A stretch of 64,000 nucleotides of DNA from Clavelina lepadiformis (lineage: Eukaryota > Chordata > Ascidiacea > Aplousobranchia > Clavelinidae): contig NC_135241.1 of NCBI RefSeq assembly GCF_947623445.1, forward strand, positions 5,024,501 to 5,088,500, read 5' to 3'. The notes under the pieces were generated by a model. It had not been told where the DNA came from, did no database searches, and saw nothing but the letters and a program-made list of their open reading frames with translations. Shown in pieces: positions 52,468 to 64,000 of the stretch. How positions within the stretch are numbered: the first letter of the stretch is position 1; every line of letters starts with the position of its first letter. A program made the position numbers and the translations under genes.

Positions 52468-52790
52468 ATTGTCTGCTTTGTTTTCTAAATTTCGCTAACC
52501 TTACAGCGTAAAAATATATTATTAAGTCAATACTAAGAAAGTCTGTTAAAAGCCAAATTCACATCAACACTAAGCACAGACACATTACCCGCAACTAACA
52601 ACAATAACAACAACAGAAATGGCTCAAACGGTGCCACAACGGTAGTCCTTACGCGATGTTCCGTTTGAGTGAATTCAAAAAAGATAAAAAAGAAACGACA
52701 AAGCATCTCTTTCATGACGTAAAATCTTGTTACGTAAGATGCGGAAAGTACTAGGAAATAATGTTCATTGACATAGAAAGACTTTATCAG
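52468..52790. promoter_or_regulatory. Cathepsin H 5' flank
   Basis: About 320 bp lie between the start codon and an hAT element. I see no strong TATA box, only a weak minus-strand TAATATATTTTT near 52510. This is presumably the promoter region. Confidence 0.3.
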
Positions 52791-53321
52791 TAGGGCGATT
52801 GTTTTTTGACCTAAAAAACGAAAATTTTTGACCTAAAAATTAAAACTTTTGACAGCTTTTGACTTTGAAACACTGTTTTTTGAAAAATTTTGACGTATTT
52901 AGAACTCAAGTAGTTAAATTACGCAATACGTTTGTCTAATAAACTAAAGATACATGAAGTACCTAAAGCAAAACCGAAGCAAGAGCTGCACCTAACCTAC
53001 AGCTGCCGCAAAATGACTTAGGACCTACCAAAAATTTTACACATTTTGAGGTGTGTTGAGCATCACACCATATCAACCTAATTATTTCACTTAATGGTTT
53101 ATGATTCACGACAAGTAGACAATGGGCCATTTACAACAGTATAACGTAGGCTACAATGTGTAAAATGAAAAGTTCACTGACAGTGCAACCTCTACGACAC
53201 CACGACAATGCAGTTTGTGAAAAATTTTGACTTTGCAAACAATTTTGACAATTTTTGACCTAACGCTATAAATTTGACCAATTTTTGACTTTTTTTGACA
53301 AGTCAAAAAATAATCGCCCTA
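52791..53321. mobile_element. Non-autonomous hAT-type element upstream of cathepsin H
   Basis: The termini are TAGGGCGATTGTTTTTTGAC and GTCAAAAAATAATCGCCCTA. Perfect 8-bp duplications TTTATCAG flank it at 52783-52790 and 53322-53329 (nTnnnnAn, Ac-type). About five TTTTGAC motifs near the left end and about six near the right all point the same way. No transposase ORF. Confidence 0.93.
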
Positions 53322-53329
53322 TTTATCAG

Positions 53330-55753
53330 ACATAGTTGCAAACTAAGATAAAAATGTCATGTTTCTAGCTAATTCTGGCAAGCTATTTGTTATTCGTCAA
53401 TGGCAAACTCCCAGTTAGACTTAGTGACTGCAGCACGCTAACGTGCAATGTTAGAAAATGCGACCAACTAACTTACATACACTTCTAACTCTTTGTCTTC
53501 AGACAAAAAACAGAGCGTTATCGTTGACAAATTTATGGACCGGTTGGACCACTTCGATCGCTTTGTCGGCCTACAACCCTAGATATAGCCAAGTTGGAAG
53601 AACCGCGTTACTGGTGATTGGAAGTATGCCGCTAATGTAATCAAAATATTGTCAATCGCAACTTTGTCATTGGGAAAAGTTTTATTTGGGGAAAATGGCT
53701 GTTGGTCTGTGGTAGTCCGTGGTCAACTAATAAATCAAACAATTTACAGCATTAGCAGCGTTATGATATTTCCCGTGGAAAGTACATTATTTCAACAATT
53801 TTTGCATACCATCGCAATAAAAAAACCATATTAGTGAGATTTTAACTGATTACTCGATTGAGATGACTTTGATTAAGCTATAAGTATAAGAAAATCAACA
53901 ACCGTTAACATTGCGGAAAATGAGGAATTATATACGTTTATATGGATGGCGGTTTTATGAAATGTGATGCAGTACAAAATATAGATATTGTTTTAAATAT
54001 GGCTTTTGATCATAGAATTTAAATCAATTAGTGAAAGAGTATTAGGCCTACATCAAATATATCACGACAGGCAATTAAGCTGCAGAAGCAATCGCGAAAT
54101 TCAACAAGTTATGTGTTTGTTCAAATGGTAATTATTTGCACACATTAAGTTCTCTTATAAGCAGAAAACAGCCTCATTTAAGCAGTACTGCCTTTGTTAC
54201 ACTGACAGATGAAGGTAATTTCCAATTAGCAAGTTTCTGTATTTGCATTAACTCCACAACCCACAGTTAGATTCAGAACGGCGAGGTTCAATTAGTCAAT
54301 TTTGGATCCACTCTGATTGCTATCGAATAGACTTAACTAAAACTCTTTTTTAGCGGCTATAGCCTTTACAATTTGGGCCTGCAATAATTGGCTTATACAA
54401 TATCTGACTTACTTACAATAATTCTGCAATTGACTAGGTTTAACGGTCTACCATTACAAAACATTATAAGTATAAACTCCTCATACCTGGTATTGGACAC
54501 CTGGTTTGTAATCCTTGAAATCTGAAAGCAACGTTTTGTATACGGGTACAATAGTTTCTGCCATCAGGCTTTAGTAAGGCATATTTATTTAAGAAGAATG
54601 AACTGGTCCATTGCAGATTAATGATTAATTACATGAACACTTTTCACCAGCAGCTCGCATGTGCTATAAAACGGTCACGAGATCTAAAGTTGTGGGTTTA
54701 CATCTGAATTTCTAGGTACCTTTTCACTGCACAAATCTTACTCGTCAATGTTTGATTTGGGCATTCGCTTTCATACAGTGCAAAACGCATTTGTAAACCC
54801 AATTGCATCCGCAATCGTCCAACACGCTTACTAAGTTTGCTGGTACAAGTTTTCCAATAGCAACAACTACTTTGCACTGCCATGATATGCGCTTGAACAC
54901 CAAACCATGTTGACGTCATGTTCGTTCCCTGACCAACTTTATAAAAATACTTTTGCCAATAACTTGTAAACGAAAATAATTAGGCATTACATACATCATG
55001 AATTTGGACATTTTACTGAAGTTTTTCTCACTTGGTATGGGGATAGGCCAGGGTGTTTTGTTAACGTGGTGCTTTGAAAACATAATAGCTATAGGAGTTA
55101 GGAAACAGGTTTTTGATGTACACTGTCCCGTGCCAATGTAGACCAACTTTGCTGCGGAAACTGTATATTTTGATAATTCTTTGTATGCGGCGAAACGTAG
55201 ATGATTGCAAACAATGTATAGTCTCTTGTGTATACTATAGGACCTATAATATAGGTAAACGTGCAAAAACTTGGAGATATAAGCGTTTGTGGTATTCATG
55301 GATTTTGTTAAGTTTTCTAAATAACTGCCAGGCTAGACTTTTAAAAGCATTTCGTCATTATCCCACTTGCAAAAGTTCTTTAATGAAATTAAATTAAATT
55401 AAATTGGTGCAAAGCCACACATATATACAAACCATAATACTTATAAAACGTGTCTATAGATATGCGCAAACTAACAAGAAATAAAAAGTTCATGACGTAG
55501 GCGTATACAGCCTTTATATGCGATGATTAAAAAACGATAAAGAACCAGCCTCTATCAATTAGAATGAACATTATAAAAAGCATAAAGCGGTCAATCATAT
55601 ACAACAATTTAACAGAAGGCGTAGGAACAAATTCCTGGTAATGGTAATGACAAAACGGAATTCAAGAAATACTACAAGTTATAAAAAATATGAAATAGCA
55701 CAAACTATCTGCAGTAATAAAAATAAATACAAACACCCATTATTAAACTGTTG
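53330..55753. other. Intergenic between cathepsin H and protease C
   Basis: Apart from the cathepsin-like remnant, no gene is recognised. A short (AAATT)n tract lies at about 55384-55404. Confidence 0.4.
54486..54850 (-). pseudogene. Decayed cathepsin H duplicate
   Basis: On the minus strand, three segments match cathepsin H exons in the right order. About 54830-54795 (GGATGCAATTGGG) resembles the end of exon 4. About 54585-54545 (AGCCTGATGGCAGAAAC) resembles exon 5 ([10 protein letters not shown]). About 54535-54486 (TTTCAAGGATTACAAACCAG) resembles exon 7 (FKDYKTGVY). The exon 5 and exon 7 pieces abut, with exon 6 missing. Catalytic exons for Cys, His and Asn were not found. It looks like the remnant of a tandem duplication. 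Confidence 0.55.
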
Positions 55754-58700
55754 CTAGCAAAAACCACATGTTTTCTTGCAGTTTGTGGTCATAAACGACT
55801 TAACAACTGGGTTATTGCATTCTCTTTTATTCAGATCACAGACGCCAACTGTATCTGGGTTGTCCACACAATCTGAAATTTCTAAAAAAAGAAGAATGTT
55901 GAGTCATTAGTCATTACAAGAAAAGCGATACTCATAGGCTCATAGCCTATATATATGCATTACTACAGGTTGGGATTTATGTTTGAGAAATGCTGCAAAA
56001 TGTTTATCAATTTGTTGGAACAATCTTGGGAAAGCGGTGCGATAGCCAAAAACTACGGATAGAATATTATTTCTTTTAAATATTATTACAAGTGATTGTT
56101 CATTATTCACAAACGGAGACAGCACGATAATCTACAAACTTATCTTTATTATTATCTTTCTTATATCCGGTGGATTATTATCACCCTAGATAATTTGCTT
56201 TAAAAGACTTATTGTATCTTACACAATATAAGTCATAAGTGCAATGGCTCACCATGATTTTCTAGCTGGCAACATGCTAGTTTGCAATTTTGTTTCATAT
56301 AAACTGGGTATTTGCTACAGCGATCCAGTTTAGAGTAACAATCTCCGTCGTTATTTGTGTAAGCACTGCATGGATTGTATATTTTTTGACCTGTTAAATG
56401 TATTAAAATTTTCTTCAAATCTTGACATAAATGTGTGTTCTTCAAAATCTTAACGTTCACAATCATTAAAAATATGAGATATAGCCTATACATAACAAAA
56501 CGGAAATACTTCTTACATAAATTTTCGGAGTCTTCTCCCATAGTTTGTCTAATCCATGCTTCGTAATTAACAACGTTCGTATAAACTCCGTAAAATTTTG
56601 CCTCTCCACAATTTCTTCCGAAAGATGTAACACCACTCAAATACCACTCACACGAATCTTTCCTCTGGCACGCTAATGGTCCACCGGAATCTCCTGTCAA
56701 AACGTATGATGATTTTAGTTAACAGTGTTCGCTAACTGCGTATACCCATATAGTATTTTCTTATTGGATTATTGTAGTAACATGTTTTTGAACTGTTAAA
56801 CTTAAACTAAACTCTTTAACTTTTAAACTTTTTTGAACTGTCTTATAGTATGTTAATCTTACCAACACAAGCGTCTTTGCCACCCGCTTTGTATCCAGCG
56901 CACAGCATGCGATTTGGGTGAAGATCTTCAATCGTCTTGTAATTCTCACGACATTCATCAAACGGAGCGATTGGTACATCTACTTCTTTTAAAGCTGGTG
57001 CTGCATTTCTGCCGCTTCGTTCTAAACAATCGGTCATTTTCAAAATCGTTTTTATGGTACAATTGTATTTTTAGTTGAATGTGTTTCTTATCTCACCTGT
57101 TCGACCGAAACCCGTAGCCCAACATTTGTCACCCTCTTGCGGTACCTCTCCACACGGAAGGCAGATGGGGCTGATGGCATCGTTAAACTCAACGGTCTGA
57201 TTGAGTTCAATGAGTGCAATATCGTTCTGATGTACGTCATATTCATGGTGCACGAATACCTAAAGTAAAAAAATTTTAAGCTTTTAACTTAAACGTAGCG
57301 TTAAACTAAAAGTATTGGGAGGATACTATAATTCACAAAATGTTTCAAATTAGAGGATAAATGGTTTTTCAAAGGACTCAGAGTAAAATTTAAAGCAAAT
57401 TTAGAACTATTTATTCACTTATATAAGGTATACGTTCTTCAAATCAAGACCTACAGTTTTAAAGCGACTTACTCTGGCTATTCTTCTTTGTACACGCACG
57501 GATGTGTCCACCTCGTTCAGATGAGCACTTCGTACATGCCCAAGGTATACCGTCATCATTGTTGTGTCGTAAAAAGGGTCGCTGAAGATTAAACAAAAAT
57601 ATAGTTTTAGCTTGAAAATTGCAATTGAAGGTTTTCCCCGCTTAGTTGTAAATTGTTGTAACACAACCACGACCATTGTTTCTCGGCTTTCAACCATTAC
57701 ATCAACTTCACGGAATGTAAATGTCGAGGGAAGGTCAGTTGAGATTACTTTTACAGAGTCTTTAATATTATTTATCATCTATCAAGTTTCAGGGTTACAC
57801 AAAGTTATGTACTCTTTACCTAAAGCAATGGGCAGCTGAAATCAACCATCTATTTGCGATAAGTGTCGCTCCGCAGTGGGAATTTCCACGCAAGAGGATC
57901 TGTGCCTGAAAAATAAGATGTTTATATCAGAACGGATCACATTTTTCGACGGTTTCCTGGTGTTTCCATCTGGAGTGTTGTTGTATGTAAGTTAGAGCTA
58001 AGGACGCGGAATTCTTTCGTTTTTGGTTTCCAGCAAATCAATAACAACTCAGTTTTGACTTACCATCCATGGCCATGATGATAACGATGAAAAACTTCCT
58101 CCAAATATTCTTTGGGCTACACCATGCGCTGGCAAAGCGCTCATGCTTTCCAGTTGTTTTCTTATAGTCGCTGTTATCCCACAAGTACCTATATGCGCAT
58201 GTATAATGTTAGTAAACACGACTTATGAGCTATTATTTGCAAACTTGTAACAGCAATCTTACTGTTTTTAACTTGACAACACTCTCCACTTCTGTAATAG
58301 TTCATGGTTCCTGGTTCGCTGCATTTATAAGCTTCGCAGGAATAAGAGCCGATGGTGTTAACGCAGTAGGCGGGCAGTTCAGCTGAGCACGGGTTAGGCG
58401 CTTCTTGGCATTCATCGATATCTGCATATGAACTTTGATGTCAAATCGTCATACCAGTTTGTTCATAAAATGTAAAACAACAAACTGTCTTTAAACGAAC
58501 CTAGGCATGTCTTGCCATTTATCTCCAGCCTAAAGCCGGGCAGACAGGAACAAACTGCTTCTTGTCCGGTCCACGTGCACAAATGATTGCAACCACCGTT
58601 GTTGATGAGGCACTGGTTTGCGATGTTGCGAAAAGTTGTGTCTATAGTTGCAAAGGTTACGATTTTCATACGATTTTCTTTTTGTCTCTAGTTATGATTG

Positions 58701-60816
58701 ACGAGATAACCCAAAGTTATCATTTGTGTTATTTTTTATGACTACACTTAAGTACTGAATTTCGTAAACATACTTAATTAGTTCTGTGTTTTGTATGAAT
58801 GAACAGCTAAACTAACTACAAGTAGTGTATTTTAAACTATGTACAGTATATACTGGTGGGTGGTCTTTCGTGTTGTGCAAAGGTTTTCCGCCGGTAATAA
58901 GTGCAATATCACTCGCGTACACACACTTTGACCTTTTCAGGCTGTATAGTTTTACTTACCAACTGAACAAAGGCCGCATGTTTTCATGCAATAAGATTCC
59001 ACAGTGGATGTCTTGCAAAAACCGGCATACCTTGGACAGGCCGCCAGCAAATCTCCACACGCATCTAATCAAAAACATTAACTTGGCATTTCGAGTACAA
59101 AAAAGCAGCAACCTTTTAAGGTAAGATAGCAAATGTTATACATGTGTAGCAAAGTGACTACACTTTATTTATTCTTAGACTTTATTTAATTAGTGTGCGT
59201 TCACTTGTTGGAATTCGGCACTTTTTGTTTTGGTGTTTACGCGCACTTGTTTTGTGTTGTTTGTTAATTGATCTGTTCAGTTTGTTTTTTCTTGTGTACT
59301 CAAATGGTTTATTTCACTTAATTATCATTCCAAAGTTTTGTGTCTTGCATCTTTGTATTATTGTGATTAGTTTCGTCGCATTTGTTGCATGGACTTATAA
59401 CGTCGCCGGCCGCCCTCGCTAATCGTATCGAATTCCCTTCTGGAGTGTTTTGGAAAAAATCAGGCAGTTCGGCTTTGAGCGTTGGGTCGTGTGTTGGTGT
59501 TGTAACTATTAGTATGATCCTGTTTTATGTCAGTTTTCATTGTAAGTTAACGCCTTTTTTGTTTTTAAATATAGTTTTTAACAGTTTTTAAATATAACCA
59601 TACCAACGCTTAAGGGTGACTTTGGTATCACGTTTTACCGTTGGTGAAGCTATAGTTCCTGACTTAAAAATCCTCTTTCGTGTAACTGTAACACATGCAT
59701 TACGCAACCTACACCATACTTTGGCATTTTTTGTTACAATACTTTTGTATGACATTTGGTTTTCATTGCAATGATGATGACAGCGATTTTAAACGGCCTC
59801 TTACGAAAGTTCTCCACGTAATCTCAATTAAGAATTTTGATACCATGTGCTTAATAGGAAGTTTCTATTATAGGTGACATTTCTTAACTATTTTGGTAAA
59901 AATTGCAATGCAGTAAAATAGCAAAACGCACGTTGTAAAACCGATATAATTGCATTATTAATAACGTCCTATCTCTGATATCGCTTGAAAACAAACTGAA
60001 AGATAAAACAGAAATAACCTATGCATTAACATACCTGCTGTGGGTGACGATATCACTGTGACAATCAAAACACCAGCCGCCAACAACATATCATATCTGT
60101 AGCAAAACATGAATAGGTTTATAGTTAAAGCAGGGAAAGCACTCGTTTGTCAGCGCCGTCGCGAACAAGAACAGAGATCGTTAGGCAAATAATATTGAGG
60201 GTATGTGACTGAAATTGGAGAAGATAATATTGCTGAGAAGCTGACATGTTAACCTGTGTTCAACACTTATACAAAATACCCGTATTTCTATAATAGTATG
60301 TCTTTATAGCAAATCTTGATCATAAATAGATTATAAGAGGACTAAACCGGGTTATTGATAAATCTTGAGAGTATTAAAATACAGCTCATATCAGTGCGCG
60401 ATTGATTTCAAGCAAAACTTGCGTTTTCTAAGACACAAAAAACAAAGTTTCCTAACAAAATATTCATAATAGCGAAATTGACCTATAAACGAAGTCTTTC
60501 TTATCTTGGTAACAAATCACCCTTGACTGCAAAGACAAAACAACAAGAGCGTTCATTACATGACATGTTACACGCTTTATGGTTGGCGCAATTGGCTTAT
60601 TTCGAGCGTTTTAAAGAATAAGTTCGGTAACTGATATCTTTTTTTAAATATTTTAACTAATTGCGTTAAGCCTTAACGGAGCCTGGAGATAGAAGCAAAC
60701 TGTTTAATCTTTAAAATAACGCGAAGGTAGTCGGTTAGTGTAATTTACTGCTTTTGTAGCCCATAATATGCATATTTAATTATTTTGATAAAAATATTAT
60801 TTACTTACCGGTTCAT
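55754..60816 (-). CDS. Secreted ShKT-EGF-EGF-trypsin-ShKT serine protease, copy C
   Basis: Inverted third member of the family. Exons 5' to 3': 60816-60809, 60096-60035, 59064-58960, 58641-58501, 58421-58263, 58188-58064, 57905-57820, 57581-57473, 57259-57097, 57021-56863, 56693-56517, 56390-56253, 55881-55754 (519 residues). The first exon encodes only MNR plus part of a codon; the signal core is LLAAGVLIVTVISSPTA. Order: ShKT ending YCMKTCGLC, EGF with NGGCNHLCTWTGQ, EGF beginning DIDECQ, propeptide cleaved at R185|IFGG, trypsin domain, seven-Cys module ending LACCQLENH, and ShKT ending NCKKTCGFC. The triad is about H226 (SAAHC), D278 (NDIAL) and S375 (GDSGG). KDACVGDSGG places Asp in the S1 pocket, predicting trypsin-like specificity. 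Intron positions and phases match copies A and B. In DNA it is more diverged from A and B than they are from each other in the Ser exon. Confidence 0.93.
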
Positions 60817-63800
60817 GTTTGTTGATTCTTTTTTCGAAGTTTTTTTATCGTAAGTTATCAGATATTCAAACGGCTTCCAAACCGTATGCCCTGTCGTATT
60901 TTGTTACAAAATCTGCATTTCAATAAAGTAAGTTTATAATTCGTGACCGCGTACTCTGTCGACATATCTGTGTTCGGTTACTCTGCGATATCATTTCTGC
61001 ACGATAACCTTTTCCTACTGAAGAAGACAGGTCGTGCAGTTCTATATATACCGGCCACGTTTAGGGGATAAAGGCGCTATTTTTTTGCCCCAAGAAAAAG
61101 GTTATCACGGCTGCAGAAGCAGATAATATCACCTGAGCAAATAGCTATGAGTATGAGAATGCAGGAAAATTTCAAAAGCATCATTTCGATTTCCTCTAGG
61201 AAAGAGACTAGACCATATATTCACAAAGGAAAGAGTTGTACGCAACTAATAAGGATAATAATTCGTTAAAAGTCTACATACGCATACTTTAAATATAAGC
61301 GTATTATAAAGAAATAGGCTATGTAGTTACATGGCAGATAAATATTTGCTAGCTGTCACGAAAAATAACACTCAAAAAGATAACATAAATATCACTCCCT
61401 TTGGATGTCTTCCGTTCAGAAATACTTCCATTAAAGGCAATTTTGAGCATGTAAGTCAACATTTACCATAACTGTTCACACAATCTTCATGACCAGCATA
61501 TATAACAATAGCCCTTTGACGTAGCTATAAAATACCAATTGCCTTCCGTCGTTGTTGGTAAAATATTGTAATTTCCACGAATGAGGTAATGCCACTATAC
61601 TGGCCTAGTCATATAGCCTACTATTAACTCAAAGATACGTGGTTTCTATTTATAAACTATGGCCGTCCAAACATAAGATAGATACTATACTGCCACTAAT
61701 AAGATAAATTTTTGCTTACTGCGATCTAATTTATTTTATTGTCGCCTTTACAGATAATTGTATAACATCTACATTCTGTATCCTAAGTTTCCAGCAATGT
61801 ACTTGCGGTCTTCATTAGTCGCAGACGACTTTTTGTAAATAGCTTCCTTCCTGGCTTGACAAACTTCTTTCTTTCAGAATCAGACCAACCACAGTAGTAT
61901 AAATATCTTCTTATAAAAGAAACGCTCCTTGATTTTTTGTGTAATCACAATTTTATGACACAAATGGTACCTTGATCTTTGTAGGAACAAGTAAGCGTTT
62001 TTTACTTTTGCCCAATACTGGACTTCCTTCTGAAATAACACGGTTTGAAGATGATTTTAATGTTGTAGAGTGTGATTGTAACCACCACTAGTATATTTCA
62101 ATCTCTGTATAATAATAAAAGTTGTTAAAGCTCTGAGTATGAGTATCGTCACAATTGATGATTGTTGCAGTAAATCATCGTCACGCATGAATTGAGGTGC
62201 GTAAATCGAGAGATGGGTACACAGTTGCTGCTGTTTACGTCTGGTTTCTAAGCGGTGTTACTGTAATGGCGGTCGCGTCTTTGCAATTTGTGTCGTAACT
62301 CCTACTGATGAACTTCTTTTGTTATCACTAAAACTGTTGAAGTGAATGTTTAATGGACACTTGAAAGAATGGCTGTAAAGGAAACATTTGAGGTTTTACA
62401 TAAACCCCGAAATGCGGTTTTTCAGTTAGTCGGTTACGCCAGTATTTTATTGGGTTACTACAAATCATGTTGTCGCAACAAAGTATGTCTCGGCTTCTTG
62501 AAGCATATTTGCCTGTTAAGTTTGTGGTGTATATTTGAAGCATTATTTTATGCGAAGTCTGGGTCGTTGAAGTCAATTTCTTCTAAAAATTCTTAATTGA
62601 TCATATCACGTGCTTACCAAATATAGGCTTTAAAACAACTTTTCTCCCCTTAACGGAAGTTATGGTGAAGGTTTTCAAATCGTCGAAATTATTTATACTG
62701 ATCATATGGGTGCTTGCCTTCTTATTCACTGCACAAACTAACAACTCTTTACTATAAGATTGTTGCTTTCTGCTGTATTTAGAATAGGAAGCCGTTTCTC
62801 TAATCCAAAATTACCGGGTTTTAAAACATTCAACGCCCAATTGCACAGTTTAGTTCATTTGCGCCAGTGACTCAGTGCACATTGCTGCCTGTTCTTTCAT
62901 GGGGCATCATAAAATGCTCCCATACTAGATTTTACGGGGTAAAGCCCAAGGGCTGATCTTGTCGTGACCCTTTCTACTATTGTTAGTAGGCATGTTTATC
63001 TCGTTTTTTGATGATTTCACAGGAAAAAATTTCGGAGCCAATGTAATTCAAAGTCAGTAATTTCGCATAACCTATTCAAGCGTTAAACCTTTGATCATCG
63101 TCAAGAAATGCGTCATGCAACGATCGTACAAAGCCTTTTGTTTGCTGTCAATACGCACATGAGAAAGAAACCAAACATTGCAGTGCAATCTGTGTTTGCT
63201 CTGAAATTCGATGTTTTACATTAGAGCTACCAGCGAGCTAAAATATCTATACTTCAGTTTAATACAAGTTTACCAAGCATTATGTTACGAAGTTAGTCTG
63301 TAATTGTCTAGCTTAGTGACTGCTTAGCACAAACCGGTTTGTCTTTTCGGCCTGTGACAGCAACACGTTTTTGCACGGCGAGAGAACTTTCACAGCACAC
63401 TGTTCCAATATTACAACTTCGAGTTTTACTTGGAGGCCCATTGTATGCAATACTTGAAAGTTATTATATTACGGCACGAAAAGGGCTTTGTAACAACACA
63501 CTTCACTTACATATAACGCATGACTTGTCCATAAAAACAAATTTATGCTTTCTTTGCTGTTTTTTGTATCTACCCGTCAAAAATTTTTTGTTCTTTCAAA
63601 AGTGTGACCACAAGTACATTGATTTTCATTTTAAGGAGGCGTATGTCGGGAAAAATAAGAGTTTCAGATTTCGTTGTACTCTTACGTAGGGCTTTAAATA
63701 TCTGTTTAAACCAATCAGAGAGCAACACGGTTGGTGTTTTTTTGGCCTGGGAATTACTAGCTAGCAGTTGGCGCGTATCAAAGATTCAGATTGCGTGCAG

Positions 63801-64000
63801 AATGTGTATAACAATTTCCATAAAAAGTGGTGAAATTTTTGTTTTTAGGCCCGAAAATCCACTTTTAATTTTAGGTCTATGTAGTGGGAGCTAGAGAAAC
63901 GTGAGTTTTGCCATATTTCAATATGATGTAGTCTCATGCAAGCCTAGTTTACATGCAAGACTTTATCGGGCCTCATGCGGCGGTTTTCGAGTGAAAACCC
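60817..64000. other. 5' flank of protease C and unannotated right end
   Basis: A minus-strand TATATATA lies at 61043-61050, about 230 bp before the protease C start codon. Beyond it, no coding exon, RNA gene or clear transposon was recognised. The longer open frames at 62328-62596 and 63339-63894 lack recognisable motifs and are treated as chance. Confidence 0.4.
61043..61050 (-). promoter_or_regulatory. TATA box, candidate promoter of protease C
   Basis: TATATATA reads the same on both strands and lies upstream of the minus-strand gene. It would place transcription start near 61015 and give a 5' UTR of about 200 nt. Confidence 0.4.

Noticed and set aside
62328-62596. Open frames on both strands (82 and 75 codons) as a small gene
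   Set aside because: No splice context, start context or recognisable motif; both frames are likely shadows of a low-stop stretch.
63339-63894. 116- and 96-codon plus-strand frames as coding exons
   Set aside because: Overlapping frames with low-complexity hydrophobic sequence and no family resemblance; at the window edge and unsupported.
1-64000. CRISPR arrays, bacterial operons, retroviral or Polinton-like elements
   Set aside because: No regularly spaced repeats, no Shine-Dalgarno/operon structure, and no reverse transcriptase, integrase, capsid or LTR pair was seen.

Overview
The window is nuclear DNA of an invertebrate deuterostome, most likely an ascidian tunicate of the Ciona type. 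This is an inference from compact A+T-rich genes with short introns, 3'AG sites placed just ahead of two start exons that could accept a spliced leader, clear one-to-one counterparts of vertebrate genes, and many short hAT-type non-autonomous transposons. No bacterial, plasmid, phage or retroviral features were seen. All genes are intron-rich. I built the exon models by hand from GT/AG sites, reading frame and recalled family sequence. In every model the exon lengths sum to a multiple of three.

Left part, + strand: non-lysosomal glucosylceramidase GBA2 (369-8478, 20 exons) is followed by the S-adenosylmethionine sensor SAMTOR/BMT2 (10610-14680, 7 exons). Next come two tandem secreted serine proteases with an unusual domain order (16919-21209 and about 25335-30081) and a small secreted leucine-rich-repeat protein (31470-33602).

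Right part, - strand: a catalytically dead myotubularin of the MTMR10/11/12 type (35077-42313, 18 coding exons), a repeat-rich gap, cathepsin H (48345-52467, 9 exons), a decayed second cathepsin H copy (about 54486-54850), and a third, inverted member of the protease family (55754-60816, 13 exons). The three proteases share signal peptide, ShKT, EGF, EGF, activation peptide, trypsin domain, seven-cysteine module and ShKT. All three keep His/Asp/Ser and an S1-pocket Asp.

Mobile elements: six short elements have hAT-style termini, five with perfect 8-bp target duplications and one with a single mismatch. There is also a tRNA-type SINE with a second related fragment, plus smaller inverted-repeat families. 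Several sit in introns or UTRs. No gene was recognised in 60817-64000 or in the larger gaps.

The genes do not form one pathway. GBA2 (glucosylceramide hydrolysis), MTMR10-like (phosphoinositide pseudophosphatase) and SAMTOR (mTORC1 methionine sensing) are housekeeping genes. The protease trio, the LRR protein and cathepsin H are secretory-pathway genes that have duplicated locally. The protease cluster is the best candidate for an undescribed lineage-specific system.
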